A DNA stretch of 64,000 bases from Hyphomicrobium facile (GTDB lineage Bacteria; Pseudomonadota; Alphaproteobacteria; Rhizobiales; Hyphomicrobiaceae). Both the position numbers and the translations under genes were made by a program. Under the pieces are notes generated by a model. That model was not told where the DNA came from. It worked only from the letters and a program-made list of their open reading frames with translations, and ran no database searches. Positions 1 through 8,441 of the stretch are shown piece by piece. The stretch is from the NCBI RefSeq assembly GCF_900116175.1, contig NZ_FPCH01000002.1:248001-312000 (forward strand), given 5' to 3'. How positions within the stretch are numbered: position 1 is the stretch's first letter; each line of letters starts with the position of its first letter.

Positions 1-361
1 TCCACCAGAACCCGTAGCCGAAGCCTATCGACCAGATGGCGAGGAATACGTAGAGCACCCCTGTGATCAGCCGCTGGCCGAATGGCCGCTTGGCGCCGAA
101 CGTCTCGCGAAGCGTGAGCCATAGCAGAAACGTCAGCGCTACGACGACCGCCGCGACGAGAACGTCATTCGAGATCGAAATGCCGCCGGCAGGTGCGGCA
201 GGGGTCGACGAGACACCGACGATGAAGTCGCGCATGCCGTGCCAGGTCGCGTATCCCGAGATGATCAGGAGCATGAACGAGGCGATGCCGATCAGCGTGT
301 TTCGGCCGAGGATGTAGTCGATCGTTCTGCTGATCAGGTTTGGCTGCGCTTGATCCGGCAT
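1..361 (-). CDS. Membrane protein, C-terminus beyond window
   Basis: Open frame reading leftward off the window edge; 120 codons are visible with no stop. It starts at ATG 361, preceded by GGGG about 7 nt upstream. The visible part has three strongly hydrophobic stretches (about residues 21-40, 68-85 and 102-118) separated by a short loop rich in Pro, Ala and Gly. It lies downstream of, and in the same direction as, the ABC exporter at 497-2269, with a 135-bp gap. I do not recognise the family, so no function is given. An integral inner-membrane location is inferred from hydrophobicity only. Confidence 0.6.
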   Translation of the reverse strand, partial: MPDQAQPNLISRTIDYILGRNTLIGIASFMLLIISGYATWHGMRDFIVGVSSTPAAPAGGISISNDVLVAAVVVALTFLLWLTLRETFGAKRPFGQRLITGVLYVFLAIWSIGFGYGFWW

Positions 362-496
362 ACTCAATCCCCACGCTGACGCTCGGGTATTGAGATAGCG
401 GAATTGCGGGGGATCTGCCGTTGCTCATGAGCAACAGTCGGCGCAATCGCGTGCGCCGGGGCGGCGGCCGGCCGTCAGGACATGCGCGAGACGAGA

Positions 497-2269
497 TCAG
501 ACCGCTTCCGCCAGCGGCTGTTTGTTTTCGAGATACTTCGCGAATTGAAGCTTGAAGAGGCGATTGTAGGCCCCGCCGTTCGCGATCAACTCATCGTGCG
601 ATCCGCTCTCGATGACGCGCCCGGCCTCGATCACATGGATGAGATCGGCGTGCAGGATGGTCGACAGACGGTGAGCGATGACGAGCGTGGTTTTTCCCTT
701 CGTCAGGTTGCGCAGCTCGCGCTGAATGGCGTCCTCGGTTTCGCTATCGAGCGCGGACGTCGGCTCGTCGAGGAGAATGATCGGCGCACTCTTCAGGTAG
801 GCTCGCGCGAGCGCGATGCGCTGGCGCTGGCCGCCCGAGACCTGGGCTCCGAGTTCGCCGACCGGATTTTCGTATCCGCGCGGCAACGACATGATGAATT
901 CATGAGCGCTGGCCGCTTTGGCCGCCTCGATGCATTGTTCGTCGGTAGCGTTGTCGAGGCCGGCTCTGATGTTATCGATGATCGAGCCTTCAAACAGAAA
1001 TGCATCCTGGCCGACAACGGAAATGTTGTGGCGCAGCGATTTGAGAGAGACATCCGCTATCGCCTGGCCGTCAATCTCGATAACGCCGGAATCGGGCTCC
1101 CGAAGCCTTTGCAGCAATGCGAATACAGTTGATTTTCCGCCACCGGAATGGCCGACGAGTGCCGTCACCTTGCCGGCCGGAACCGAGAACGACATTCCAT
1201 TGATGACGGGTTTGTTCGGGACGTATCTGAACGAGACATCGCGCAGCACGATCTCGCCGTTCCGGATCACAAGCTCGGGGCGCCCGGGAGGTTCATCCTC
1301 GCGTGCGGGGCTGTCCATCAATTCATACATCATGCGAACGCCGACGGCGGCTGTTGCGAGCGACAATTGAACGCGCGAGAGCCTGCGGGCGGGATCTGCG
1401 CACATCAGAAGAGCCGTGATGAAGGCGAAGAACTGCCCGGGGCTGTCACCGTGATAGAGATTTCGCCAGCCGGCATAGAAAACAACAGCGGCAACCGCAC
1501 AGCCACCGATCGTCTCCATGAGCGGGTTCACGCCGGCGCCGATGCGGAGCATTTTGTTGGACAGGCGCTGGACAGCTTCGATCGCATCGAACATTCGAAC
1601 TCGCATCTTGTTTTCGAGCTGGAATGATTTTACGACCTGCGCCCCTTGGCTGACTTCTCGCGTAATCTGAACGATGCCACTCAGCGAGTGAACCTCACTT
1701 CGCGTCGCCTTCTTGATGCGTTCGACCATCTTGCGAGACGATAGGGCAGCCACCGGGCCGCCGATCAGCGCAATGGCCGACAGGATCGGATCCAGTGCAA
1801 TCATCGTGATGACGAGACCGATGATCGTGAAGAGATCGCGCCCGAGGTTCAGAGACACCATGTTCAGCATGTCTCTAACGGCGTTCGCGTTATGCGACAT
1901 CCTGGTGACGAGTTCGCTCGAGCTGTGTCGCTGAAAGAAAGCGACGTCGACTTTCATCATATGCTCGAACATGCGCTTTTGCGTCTGCGCAACAAGACGA
2001 TTGCCGATCGTACCGAGAACGACTTCGGAGAAATAAGCGGCAAACCCCTTCGCCACGAATATCCCGACAATGCCAAATGTGATGCCGACGAGCGCGGTAC
2101 GATTCTGATGCACGAAAATCGTGTCGATCACGTACTTCAGCACGTACGCGCTCAGCGATGTCATGGCCGCGACCAGCAACATACAGACGACAACGAGCGC
2201 ATACTGCGGCGCATACTCCCGGCCGTTTTCCTTCATGAGCCGTTTCAGGAGATCAAATGTCGTCGGCAT
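497..2269 (-). CDS. MsbA/PglK-like ABC exporter (fused permease-ATPase)
   Basis: A 590-residue half-transporter with an N-terminal six-helix exporter domain (about 1-320) and a C-terminal nucleotide-binding domain. Visible motifs: Walker A GHSGGGKST near residue 371, signature SGGQRQRIALARA near 475, Walker B IILLDEPTS near 495, and an H-loop IAHRLST. Length and architecture match MsbA (lipid A-core flipping) and PglK (lipid-linked oligosaccharide flipping). It works as a homodimer in the inner membrane. Its position at the edge of a polysaccharide locus that shows no Wzx flippase makes a lipid-linked glycan substrate attractive, but that is inference; generic MsbA is equally possible. ATG start at 2269. 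It lies 166 bp downstream of a glycosyltransferase on the same strand. Confidence 0.85.
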   Translation of the reverse strand: MPTTFDLLKRLMKENGREYAPQYALVVVCMLLVAAMTSLSAYVLKYVIDTIFVHQNRTALVGITFGIVGIFVAKGFAAYFSEVVLGTIGNRLVAQTQKRMFEHMMKVDVAFFQRHSSSELVTRMSHNANAVRDMLNMVSLNLGRDLFTIIGLVITMIALDPILSAIALIGGPVAALSSRKMVERIKKATRSEVHSLSGIVQITREVSQGAQVVKSFQLENKMRVRMFDAIEAVQRLSNKMLRIGAGVNPLMETIGGCAVAAVVFYAGWRNLYHGDSPGQFFAFITALLMCADPARRLSRVQLSLATAAVGVRMMYELMDSPAREDEPPGRPELVIRNGEIVLRDVSFRYVPNKPVINGMSFSVPAGKVTALVGHSGGGKSTVFALLQRLREPDSGVIEIDGQAIADVSLKSLRHNISVVGQDAFLFEGSIIDNIRAGLDNATDEQCIEAAKAASAHEFIMSLPRGYENPVGELGAQVSGGQRQRIALARAYLKSAPIILLDEPTSALDSETEDAIQRELRNLTKGKTTLVIAHRLSTILHADLIHVIEAGRVIESGSHDELIANGGAYNRLFKLQFAKYLENKQPLAEAV

Positions 2270-2435
2270 AGGTTTCTCTAGGTCGCCCGTCGAAGAATTT
2301 GTGTTGGTTTCCGCCCGCTACACGTACGTTGATTTGCGCCCCGGCTAATGTCAACGGTTGCGGCCGCCCGCATCATACACGGATGCCGCCTCTCGCGCGC
2401 GCCCCGTGCGCCGCTCGTTAGTACGGCGACGGCTG

Positions 2436-3305
2436 CTACCCGTACAGTGGCATTTCTGCCGCCGGAGAGACCGCAGCGGCATTGGGGTCGGCTTGACCTT
2501 CGACACTTTCTTGGCCATCGGCAATACTATTGGGCTCGGCCCGAGACTTAGAGCTTCTGTCCCGCCACATATGGAAAATCTTCAACAGCCGATAGTCCGC
2601 CTGAACCCATGAATACCGGAGGCCGTTCCTGCCTCCCATGAAATGCCGTCTGCCAATGTAGTACTTGAAGAAATTGACGGGAAACTCGATGGCCATTCGC
2701 GCCAGGATCTTTGCGGGGGTCGAGTTGGCGTGCTTCGCTGAGAGCTGCATCCTTTCGGCGAGCTTTCGCTTCAGGTCCTCGTAGCTCCGGAATGAATAGT
2801 GGTAGGCGGGTGCGCGAAGTATGCCCACGGGGTGGCCGTCGGTTACGACGAGATCGTGCACGATGGAATCGCGGAACCTTACTATCCGGCGATCATACAA
2901 TCGCACGTACCAGTGATCGCGCGCCCATCGCCTCGGCCGGGAGGTGTTCGGATAGACGAGTTCGATTGGCATGCCATAGGCGACGAAACGCGGGGCGACG
3001 TGCGCAAAGAGCGAGATAATTTCTCTCCTCAATGCCGAGGTGACGACCTCGTCCGCATCAAGGTTCAGCACCCAGTCATTACGGCACTGATCTTCCGCAA
3101 ATCGCTTTTGTCCGCCGAAGCCCAGCCATCGCTGGGTGATCACACGGCAGCCCTCGGATGCCGCTACGCGGACCGTGTCGTCAGTGCTTTCGCTGTCGAC
3201 GACGACGATCTCATCGACCCACGGGCGAACGGATCGGATGGTACGAGCAATCCGATCGGCTTCATTTTTCGCGATGATGAAACAGGAGATCGGCAATTTA
3301 TCCAT
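2436..3305 (-). CDS. Family 2 glycosyltransferase (WaaE/KdtX-like)
   Basis: A 289-residue GT-A fold enzyme. The N-terminus has the GT2 pattern CFIIAKNEADRIARTIRS, followed by a VVVDSESTDDT nucleotide-binding stretch and the metal-binding DxD in LNLDADE near residue 86. The overall form resembles WaaE/KdtX-type glucosyltransferases of lipopolysaccharide core and EPS assembly. The last 45 residues are Ala/Pro/Glu-rich and probably disordered. It would act at the cytoplasmic face of the inner membrane on a lipid-linked acceptor. ATG at 3305 has AAGGG about 9 nt upstream. It is the leftmost glycosyltransferase of the locus. Donor and acceptor sugars cannot be read from the sequence. Confidence 0.85.
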   Translation of the reverse strand: MDKLPISCFIIAKNEADRIARTIRSVRPWVDEIVVVDSESTDDTVRVAASEGCRVITQRWLGFGGQKRFAEDQCRNDWVLNLDADEVVTSALRREIISLFAHVAPRFVAYGMPIELVYPNTSRPRRWARDHWYVRLYDRRIVRFRDSIVHDLVVTDGHPVGILRAPAYHYSFRSYEDLKRKLAERMQLSAKHANSTPAKILARMAIEFPVNFFKYYIGRRHFMGGRNGLRYSWVQADYRLLKIFHMWRDRSSKSRAEPNSIADGQESVEGQADPNAAAVSPAAEMPLYG

Positions 3306-3825
3306 AAAAAATGCCCTTCAGAGGCTTCCTTAAACTCACCTCGCGGATAACTTATGTCCGCCCATCATCTCTTAAAATCGGGTGCCCGCACTTTGCACAC
3401 TTTTCATTGTCCGGTGCGGCCGGGGGTCTCACGCCACTTTACTGAAATGCATTTGATTCATCCTCGACCTAACGGCCGATGTCGTTCGAACTAACTCAAT
3501 TTTTTTCGGGCCGCGACCCGTCTGATTTTTCAAATAAACTTGGATATGAGCCGATTAGTCCGCATACACCTCAGGCATCGCGATTGACAGCTCCGGCACG
3601 AGTATTTGCACGATTATTATTTCGGAAGTTGCAGCTCTGTCCCGCACCTGCGGCTCCGCGAATACAGAAATTCCGGCTAGCTCCGAAACTCCCCTGTCCT
3701 CAACGCGTTTAGAACAAACACTGTTCGGTTTCATTTTCACGGGCTCTGAATGCGCGGTCTCCACTTTCAAGTTGCAGCAACCCAGCGTCCCGCATCGCAT
3801 CAGATCCGAATGAAGGAATGTCGCC
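3306..3825. other. 520-bp divergent intergenic region
   Basis: Lies between the leftward GT2 gene and the rightward ferritin-like gene, so it should hold two divergent promoters. It is richer in A and T than its surroundings. Short frames here lack good start signals and recognisable motifs. I see no RNA gene, repeat or operator that I can defend. Confidence 0.5.
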
Positions 3826-4329
3826 ATGGCTACGAGCGGAGATTCTGAGAAACCTGTCACGAGAAGCGAACTGGCCGACCTGCTGAACGAGGATCTCGCT
3901 CGGGAGTATCAGGCGATCATCTCCTACACGATCTATTCTCAGGTTCTCAAAGGCGCGCAGTACATGAACATTGCGGATCAATTGGAATCGCATGCGCACG
4001 AAGAACTCAAACACGCTCTGATTATCTCGCGGCAGGTGGACTATCTCGGAAAAATGCCGGTCGCGATGCCGAAGCCGGTACGGATCTCGGATGATCCCAA
4101 AACCATGTTGAGATACGATCTCGACAATGAAAACCAGACCATCATGAATTATCGTCAGCGTGTTCGGCAGTGCGAGGCCTTAGGCGAATACGCCATGGCG
4201 GAACAAATCCGTGAAATCCTCATCGACGAGCAAGATCATCAAATCGATCTCGCGACAGCGCTTGGAGAAGATCCCCCCGATCTGACGAAGCGCACCCCCG
4301 AAGAGGCTCGCCCAAGCGCCCACCATTAA
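3826..4329 (+). CDS. Ferritin-like diiron protein (bacterioferritin-like)
   Basis: A 167-residue four-helix protein. It carries a full diiron ligand set: Glu in LAREYQAI (helix A), an ExxH in HAHEELKH (helix B), Glu in GEYAMAEQ (helix C) and a second ExxH in DEQDHQ (helix D). This matches the bacterioferritin/ferritin-like superfamily used for iron storage or oxidative-stress protection. The haem-ligand Met of classical bacterioferritin is not obvious. The last 18 residues are a polar tail ending in His-His. ATG at 3826 follows GAAGGA at 8-13 nt. It is surrounded by polysaccharide genes but shows no link to them, and looks like a single-gene unit. Cytoplasmic. Confidence 0.85.
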   Translation: MATSGDSEKPVTRSELADLLNEDLAREYQAIISYTIYSQVLKGAQYMNIADQLESHAHEELKHALIISRQVDYLGKMPVAMPKPVRISDDPKTMLRYDLDNENQTIMNYRQRVRQCEALGEYAMAEQIREILIDEQDHQIDLATALGEDPPDLTKRTPEEARPSAHH

Positions 4330-4348
4330 AATTGGCCGCCTAAGCGGC
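4328..4348 (-). terminator. Weak hairpin terminator after ydcF-like gene
   Basis: GCCGC-CTAA-GCGGC (4335-4348) forms a 5-bp GC stem with a 4-nt loop. On the minus strand it is followed by CAATTTTAA, a short U-rich stretch. It lies between the convergent ferritin-like and YdcF-like stop codons, so it may serve the leftward transcript. The stem is short, hence modest confidence. Confidence 0.35.
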
Positions 4349-4370
4349 GTATCGATAGCGCATCATTCAA

Positions 4371-4988
4371 TCAAGAGCCGCCTACGACGCTCGGTGCCGG
4401 AAATGATGCGTCGATCCTTCCCAGTAGCCGATAGAAGAGCAGCCCTGCCCATTCGTGAAGGGCTATGCGATCGGTCCGTCTGTCTGCCGCGGCCGGCCGA
4501 CTGACCGGCCAAGCCAAAACGGTAAATCCAGCCTTCCGGAAGCACCCTACGGCACGCGGCATGTGGGACCGCGAGGTGACGAGGACCCACTGCTGCGATG
4601 GCCTTGGTCTCAAAAGCGCAGCTGTGAAGGTCGCATTCTCGAACGTGTTCGTGGCGTTGGGTTCTATCGTAAGCCTTGCGGCAGAGACCCCATGGTGCGC
4701 CACGATGCTGCGAGATTTCACGGGGTCCTCCCCGGTAACCACGACCCTTGCATCAGGATAAACCCGCGCAAGCTCCGCGGCGGCGCTAATTCTTGCGTCG
4801 TCGCCGCCGAGTGCAATAATTCCATCGATCGATTGGCCCGGCGACAACCTCTCTGCAGGGAAGCGCGCTTCGAGGGGATGAATTAGAATTTCGCCGATCG
4901 GCAACAGCGAGAGTGCTCCGACGGCAGCTATCGTGGCCGCCAGCAAGATCATTAGGCGTTGAGGCCCAAGCATTCGTGACTGCATCAT
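4371..4988 (-). CDS. YdcF/SanA/ElyC-family protein (DUF218)
   Basis: A 205-residue protein with one N-terminal membrane segment (about residues 10-30) and a DUF218 domain. Motifs seen are IIALGGDDAR, RVVVTGEDPV, EPNATNTFENA and WVLVTSRSHMPRA, matching the YdcF/SanA/ElyC pattern. Members are inner-membrane-anchored proteins linked to envelope integrity and undecaprenyl-carrier metabolism; the reaction is not settled. ATG at 4988 (another at 4985). It starts 16 bp after the stop of the GT4 gene upstream and is probably co-transcribed with it. A role in handling lipid-linked sugars is an inference from context. Confidence 0.8.
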   Translation of the reverse strand: MMQSRMLGPQRLMILLAATIAAVGALSLLPIGEILIHPLEARFPAERLSPGQSIDGIIALGGDDARISAAAELARVYPDARVVVTGEDPVKSRSIVAHHGVSAARLTIEPNATNTFENATFTAALLRPRPSQQWVLVTSRSHMPRAVGCFRKAGFTVLAWPVSRPAAADRRTDRIALHEWAGLLFYRLLGRIDASFPAPSVVGGS

Positions 4989-5004
4989 AGCTTAGGGGCG
5001 TCGA

Positions 5005-6291
5005 TCAAGAAGCTGACGAATCTAGCATAGTCCGCGATTCTCGATAATTCTTCTTTACTTTCAATTCCGTTAGCACGGCGTCCCACGCCAAAGCCGCTTG
5101 CTTCCTGTCGAAGTGCTGTTCGCAATATTCTCTGGCTCGCCGGCCCATGTCCTTAGCCGCTTCGCCGTTCTCAGCCAGTTCCAGGATCCTTTTCGCCAAC
5201 CCCTCTCCGTCTCCGATGTCGACGACGAAGCCGCAGCCAATTCGTGTGAGATAACGGGCAATTTCTCCGTCCCTATCGCCGATGAATATCGTCGGACGTC
5301 CGGCTGCCGCGACACCGTAGAATTTACTCGGCACGATAAGGCCCTCGAGCTCCGCTTTGAGGGAGACCAAGTGGACGTTGGCAACCGACAGCGCTTCGGC
5401 AAGTATTTCGCGCGGCTGGTAGTTCTGGAATTGCAAAGACGTGAGCTTGCGGACCTGCGCTTCCCGTTTCAGGGGTTCAAACAACGCCCCTCCCCCAACG
5501 AACAGCCAGACGATGTGGGAAGCTTCTTCGGATCGACCGCGCTTTTGCTCGATCGATGCTGCAGCGGCAAGAATGGTATCGATTTCATGGGCCCGCCCCA
5601 AATTGCCCGAATAACCCACCACGAATGCCGAGCCCAATTCCCATTTGGATCGCAGCTTATTTGAACCCTGATCAATTGGCCGTATATCACCGCAATTCGT
5701 CCAATTCGGAATAATGCGCAGGCGCGAATTATCGACGCCCAACGACATCACCAGCTCAGCCATGCGATCGCCGATGACGATATTCATATCGGCTGCCCGC
5801 AGCGATGCGTTCCGCAGAGACTGCAGAGGACGGTACGTCCATCCCGTCACGGCGCCGCCGACTTCCACGGCCTTGGCAACCTCCGGAAAAATATCCTGGA
5901 GCCAGTTTACGAAGAGCGCGCCGCGAAGTTTGGCTATCGGCGCCGCCAAGACAGATATCATTGGGGGATCCGTCTTTGCGACGACAACGTCGCCTCTGCG
6001 CACTCGAGAGAGCAATGCCCAACTTGCCGACAAATAGAAGGTTAGATAATCGATCGCGCGAAGTGCGAGGTTGGAACGGCCAAATCTCGACGTCCAAACA
6101 CGGAAAACGTCAACACCTTCAATCCGCTCGCGTGCGGCAAGCTGATCGCGGGGCGCGTCGTAAAGCTGGCGGCTGGTGATGACGGTTACCGGATATCCGG
6201 CTCGCGCAAGCCCGAAGGCCAAGTCGGAAAGCATCTGGCTGGTCGCTGAATGGTCCGGATAAAAAAATCGATTTAGGAAGAGTACTCGCAT
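5005..6291 (-). CDS. Family 4 glycosyltransferase (WcaI-like)
   Basis: A 428-residue GT-B enzyme. The N-terminal acceptor domain opens with MRVLFLNRFFYPDHSATSQM, typical of WcaI-like EPS glycosyltransferases. The donor domain has VGYSGNLGRAHEIDT near residue 230 and the SKFYGVAAAGRP region near 318. The classic E-x7-E motif is replaced by a Lys/Phe-containing version, as in other WcaI-like proteins. Cytosolic or peripheral at the inner membrane. ATG at 6291. It is divergent from the NusG-like gene and probably heads a two-gene unit with the YdcF-like gene. Sugar specificity is unknown. Confidence 0.85.
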   Translation of the reverse strand: MRVLFLNRFFYPDHSATSQMLSDLAFGLARAGYPVTVITSRQLYDAPRDQLAARERIEGVDVFRVWTSRFGRSNLALRAIDYLTFYLSASWALLSRVRRGDVVVAKTDPPMISVLAAPIAKLRGALFVNWLQDIFPEVAKAVEVGGAVTGWTYRPLQSLRNASLRAADMNIVIGDRMAELVMSLGVDNSRLRIIPNWTNCGDIRPIDQGSNKLRSKWELGSAFVVGYSGNLGRAHEIDTILAAAASIEQKRGRSEEASHIVWLFVGGGALFEPLKREAQVRKLTSLQFQNYQPREILAEALSVANVHLVSLKAELEGLIVPSKFYGVAAAGRPTIFIGDRDGEIARYLTRIGCGFVVDIGDGEGLAKRILELAENGEAAKDMGRRAREYCEQHFDRKQAALAWDAVLTELKVKKNYRESRTMLDSSAS

Positions 6292-6477
6292 ACCTACTCG
6301 CCTAAAAATCCGGCCCCTACAAAACTTCTAACACCGCGGCACGCCCGAACTTATGCTCGAAAGATGCGAACCCGGTGCTCGCCCGCCTTTTTCCTTCGTC
6401 AGTAGTCAACGTAATTTAAACGTGCACAATTGTCTCGATGTGCACTAGCATCGCGCGATGCGTGGGAAAAAAGTTCG

Positions 6478-6993
6478 ATGAGTGAGGTTCGTTTGACCGA
6501 TACGGCGAATAAGGCTTGGCTAGCCGTCAATACGCAGCCACATCGAGAAGCTCTCGCGATGGAGAACCTCAAGCGGCAAGAATATATCAGCTACTGCCCC
6601 ATGGTGCGTAAGCGGATGGTTCGACGCGAAGTACTCCGCCCGATGTTTTCGGGATATATATTTGTGGGGCTCGACCCATCGCAACGCTGGCACCCTGTTC
6701 ATTCGACATTGGGTGTGAGACGTATTTTGAGTTTTGGCGGTGCACCTAGTCTCGTCGCCGATGGGTTCATCCAAGCTCTCAAAGCACGTGAAATCGATGG
6801 CGCTGTGATCCGTCCAGCCCATCCCTATGAAATCGGACAAAAGGTTCGCGTTACGGCTGGTCCTTTCGATGGAATCATCGCAAGCATCGTTGATATGAAT
6901 GAAGCAGATCGGATTGTCGTATTGTTCGAATTGCTCGGTACAAATGCCAAAGCCAATATTGATATTCGTTCATTGGCGTCGCTAGATATGTGA
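6478..6993 (+). CDS. NusG paralogue (RfaH/UpxY-like antiterminator)
   Basis: A 171-residue specialised NusG paralogue. The NGN domain opens with AWLAVNTQPHREALAMENL, continues with YCPMVRKRMV and the MFSGYIFVGLD strand. A KOW domain follows (KVRVTAGPFDGIIASIVD, about residues 120-137). Core NusG sits with secE/rplK, which is not the case here. Paralogues placed at the edge of polysaccharide loci (RfaH, UpxY, LoaP) travel with RNA polymerase and let it read through very long operons. That fits the 26-kb leftward block. ATG 6478 is preferred over an in-frame TTG at 6430 because the NGN domain then starts at the usual distance. Target recognition sequence unknown. Confidence 0.8.
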   Translation: MSEVRLTDTANKAWLAVNTQPHREALAMENLKRQEYISYCPMVRKRMVRREVLRPMFSGYIFVGLDPSQRWHPVHSTLGVRRILSFGGAPSLVADGFIQALKAREIDGAVIRPAHPYEIGQKVRVTAGPFDGIIASIVDMNEADRIVVLFELLGTNAKANIDIRSLASLDM

Positions 6994-7176
6994 ACAATGT
7001 TTTTCGGACGTTTCGTAGTATCTTTTTCGAATAATCCAAAATTGGCTATTTCGTGGCAATGCCGCAACATTTGATTCGTCATATTGCATAGGCACCGCGA
7101 GTTCGCTTGACTGGAACGCGGTTAATCGAGCCTCTAACAGAGACTATTTCAAACAAATTTATAGCGGGGTGTTGAT

Positions 7177-8133
7177 ATGCGTTCTCATTCTTCTGATGAT
7201 GTTTCTGCGCAAATGAGAAGCAACAAATTGAGGTCACGCCGTAGTGTCATTCGCAATTTAGTGGGTGGCGCGGCCGTTCTCAGTTTGGCAGTTGGCTCGC
7301 GAGCGAGCCCCGCGAAGGCCGGGTCTGGCGGTGGCGGCGGCGGCCCTGGTGGCGGCTGGGGTGGCCCAGGCGGAGGCGGCGGCCCCGGTGGCGGCTGGGG
7401 CGGCCCAGGCGGTGGCGGCGGCCCCGGTGGCGGCTGGGGTGGCCCAGGCGGTGACCACGACCCCCGCGATCCCGGTGATCGTTGGGGCCATTGTTTCCTG
7501 CGCGGGACGCGCATAAGCACGCCGACAGGCGATATTCCAATTGAATCACTGAAAATAGGCGACCCCATCCTGACAATTTCCGGCGACGTGCAACCGATCC
7601 GCTGGATCGGACGCATGAGCTTTAGCCGCCAACAGGGCAAGTCCTGGGGCAAAGGCGTCGCGCCGATCAGGATCTGCCGTTCGGCGATTGCCGATGGCGT
7701 CCCGCATACCGACGTTTTGCTGTCGCCAGCGCATATGCTCTTACTGGAGGGTTTTCTGGTTCCGTGCGGGCAGCTTGTGAACGGCATCACAATCAGACAA
7801 GAGCGGATGAGTTCTGAAACGCAGCTCGATTACTTCCATATCGAACTCGCCACCCACGACGCCCTATTTGCCGAAGGGCTACCTGCAGAGACACTGCTGG
7901 GTGACGCGCGTCGAACTGAATTCGACAACTATCATGAGTACGAACTTCTCTATCCGACCGAAACGCACGTACCGTTCGCGCCGTTCGCACCGATCATTAG
8001 CCTCAACGGCGGCCGCGAAGAATTGCGCTCAAGGATGCGGAGCGCGTTCGCGCCGTTCGTTGATCGCCGCGAGCCTTTCGACATCGCTCGAGATCGGTTG
8101 GAAGAACGCGCTGAAGAGATGCGGTTAGGCTAA
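7177..8133 (+). CDS. Tat-exported Gly-rich protein with Hint domain
   Basis: A 318-residue protein. It has a twin-arginine signal (SRRSVIRNLVGGAAVLSLAV, about residues 25-44) with a likely AxA cleavage site (SPAKA). Three 13-residue Gly/Pro/Trp repeats follow (about 54-92), then a Hint domain (about 108-260). The Hint domain starts with Cys in HCFLRGTRI and has PIRWIGRMSF and the SPAHMLLLEG block, as in the alphaproteobacterial Hint_2 family. Hint domains perform N-S acyl shift chemistry for autoprocessing. What is released or attached here is unknown. It lies 183 bp after the NusG-like gene on the same strand and ends in a polar Arg/Glu-rich tail. Extracytoplasmic location is inferred from the signal. 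Confidence 0.75.
   Translation: MRSHSSDDVSAQMRSNKLRSRRSVIRNLVGGAAVLSLAVGSRASPAKAGSGGGGGGPGGGWGGPGGGGGPGGGWGGPGGGGGPGGGWGGPGGDHDPRDPGDRWGHCFLRGTRISTPTGDIPIESLKIGDPILTISGDVQPIRWIGRMSFSRQQGKSWGKGVAPIRICRSAIADGVPHTDVLLSPAHMLLLEGFLVPCGQLVNGITIRQERMSSETQLDYFHIELATHDALFAEGLPAETLLGDARRTEFDNYHEYELLYPTETHVPFAPFAPIISLNGGREELRSRMRSAFAPFVDRREPFDIARDRLEERAEEMRLG
7336..7452 (+). repeat. Three 39-bp in-frame tandem repeats
   Basis: Units 7336-7374, 7375-7413 and 7414-7452 each encode GGGPGGGWGGPGG with only a few silent differences. They form the linker between the Tat signal and the Hint domain. Near-identity at the DNA level suggests recent expansion and possible length variation between strains. Confidence 0.9.
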
Positions 8134-8171
8134 GAACGTAAAGGCTCTGAAAGCCGGCAGTCTAAATCAGC

Positions 8172-8441
8172 TTACGAATGCGGGGGGCGGGACCGGATAA
8201 TTGTCGGCCATCGCCGCGAAAGGCTTGCCCCTGGCTTACAATTCGCTTCGCAAGTGCGCCGGAACATCCCAAGGGTCCACAGGGGATTGCATTGCGGCGG
8301 TAGGCGAGTCTCTGACATTTTACTGGCGACAGCGAAGATGAGGACTAGACCCAGAGCCAGCTTAGTCGGCAACCAGGCCGTAACGTTCGAAAGAAATTGA
8401 AGCAGGCCGCTGTCACTGCGGTGCCTTGTTACCAGAAGCAC
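8172..8441 (-). CDS. Possible small membrane protein, doubtful
   Basis: An 89-codon frame opening with GTG directly after the carbamoyltransferase stop (TGAGTG). It contains one hydrophobic segment (KLALGLVLIFAVA, about residues 27-39) and then a basic, low-complexity tail that does not look protein-like. Polysaccharide carbamoyltransferase genes are often followed by a short membrane protein (SxtJ or DUF5989 type). This could be a degraded or unrelated version, but I cannot show homology. If it is not real, 8134-8441 is a convergent intergenic region between the Hint gene and the carbamoyltransferase with nothing else visible. Confidence 0.2.
   Translation of the reverse strand: MLLVTRHRSDSGLLQFLSNVTAWLPTKLALGLVLIFAVASKMSETRLPPQCNPLWTLGMFRRTCEANCKPGASLSRRWPTIIRSRPPHS

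Noticed and set aside
7336-7452. Short tandem repeats as a possible CRISPR array
   Set aside because: Units are contiguous with no spacers, and they stay in the coding frame of the Hint protein.
7185-7790. A Pro-rich 201-codon frame antisense to the Hint gene
   Set aside because: The Pro-rich region is simply the complement of the Gly-rich repeats; no signal or domain.
8296-8303. GGCGGTAG, the core of the RfaH ops element, near the NusG-paralogue gene
   Set aside because: It is an 8-mer expected about twice by chance in both strands of 64 kb, it lies on the plus strand while the EPS block runs leftward, and the hairpin context of ops is not evident.
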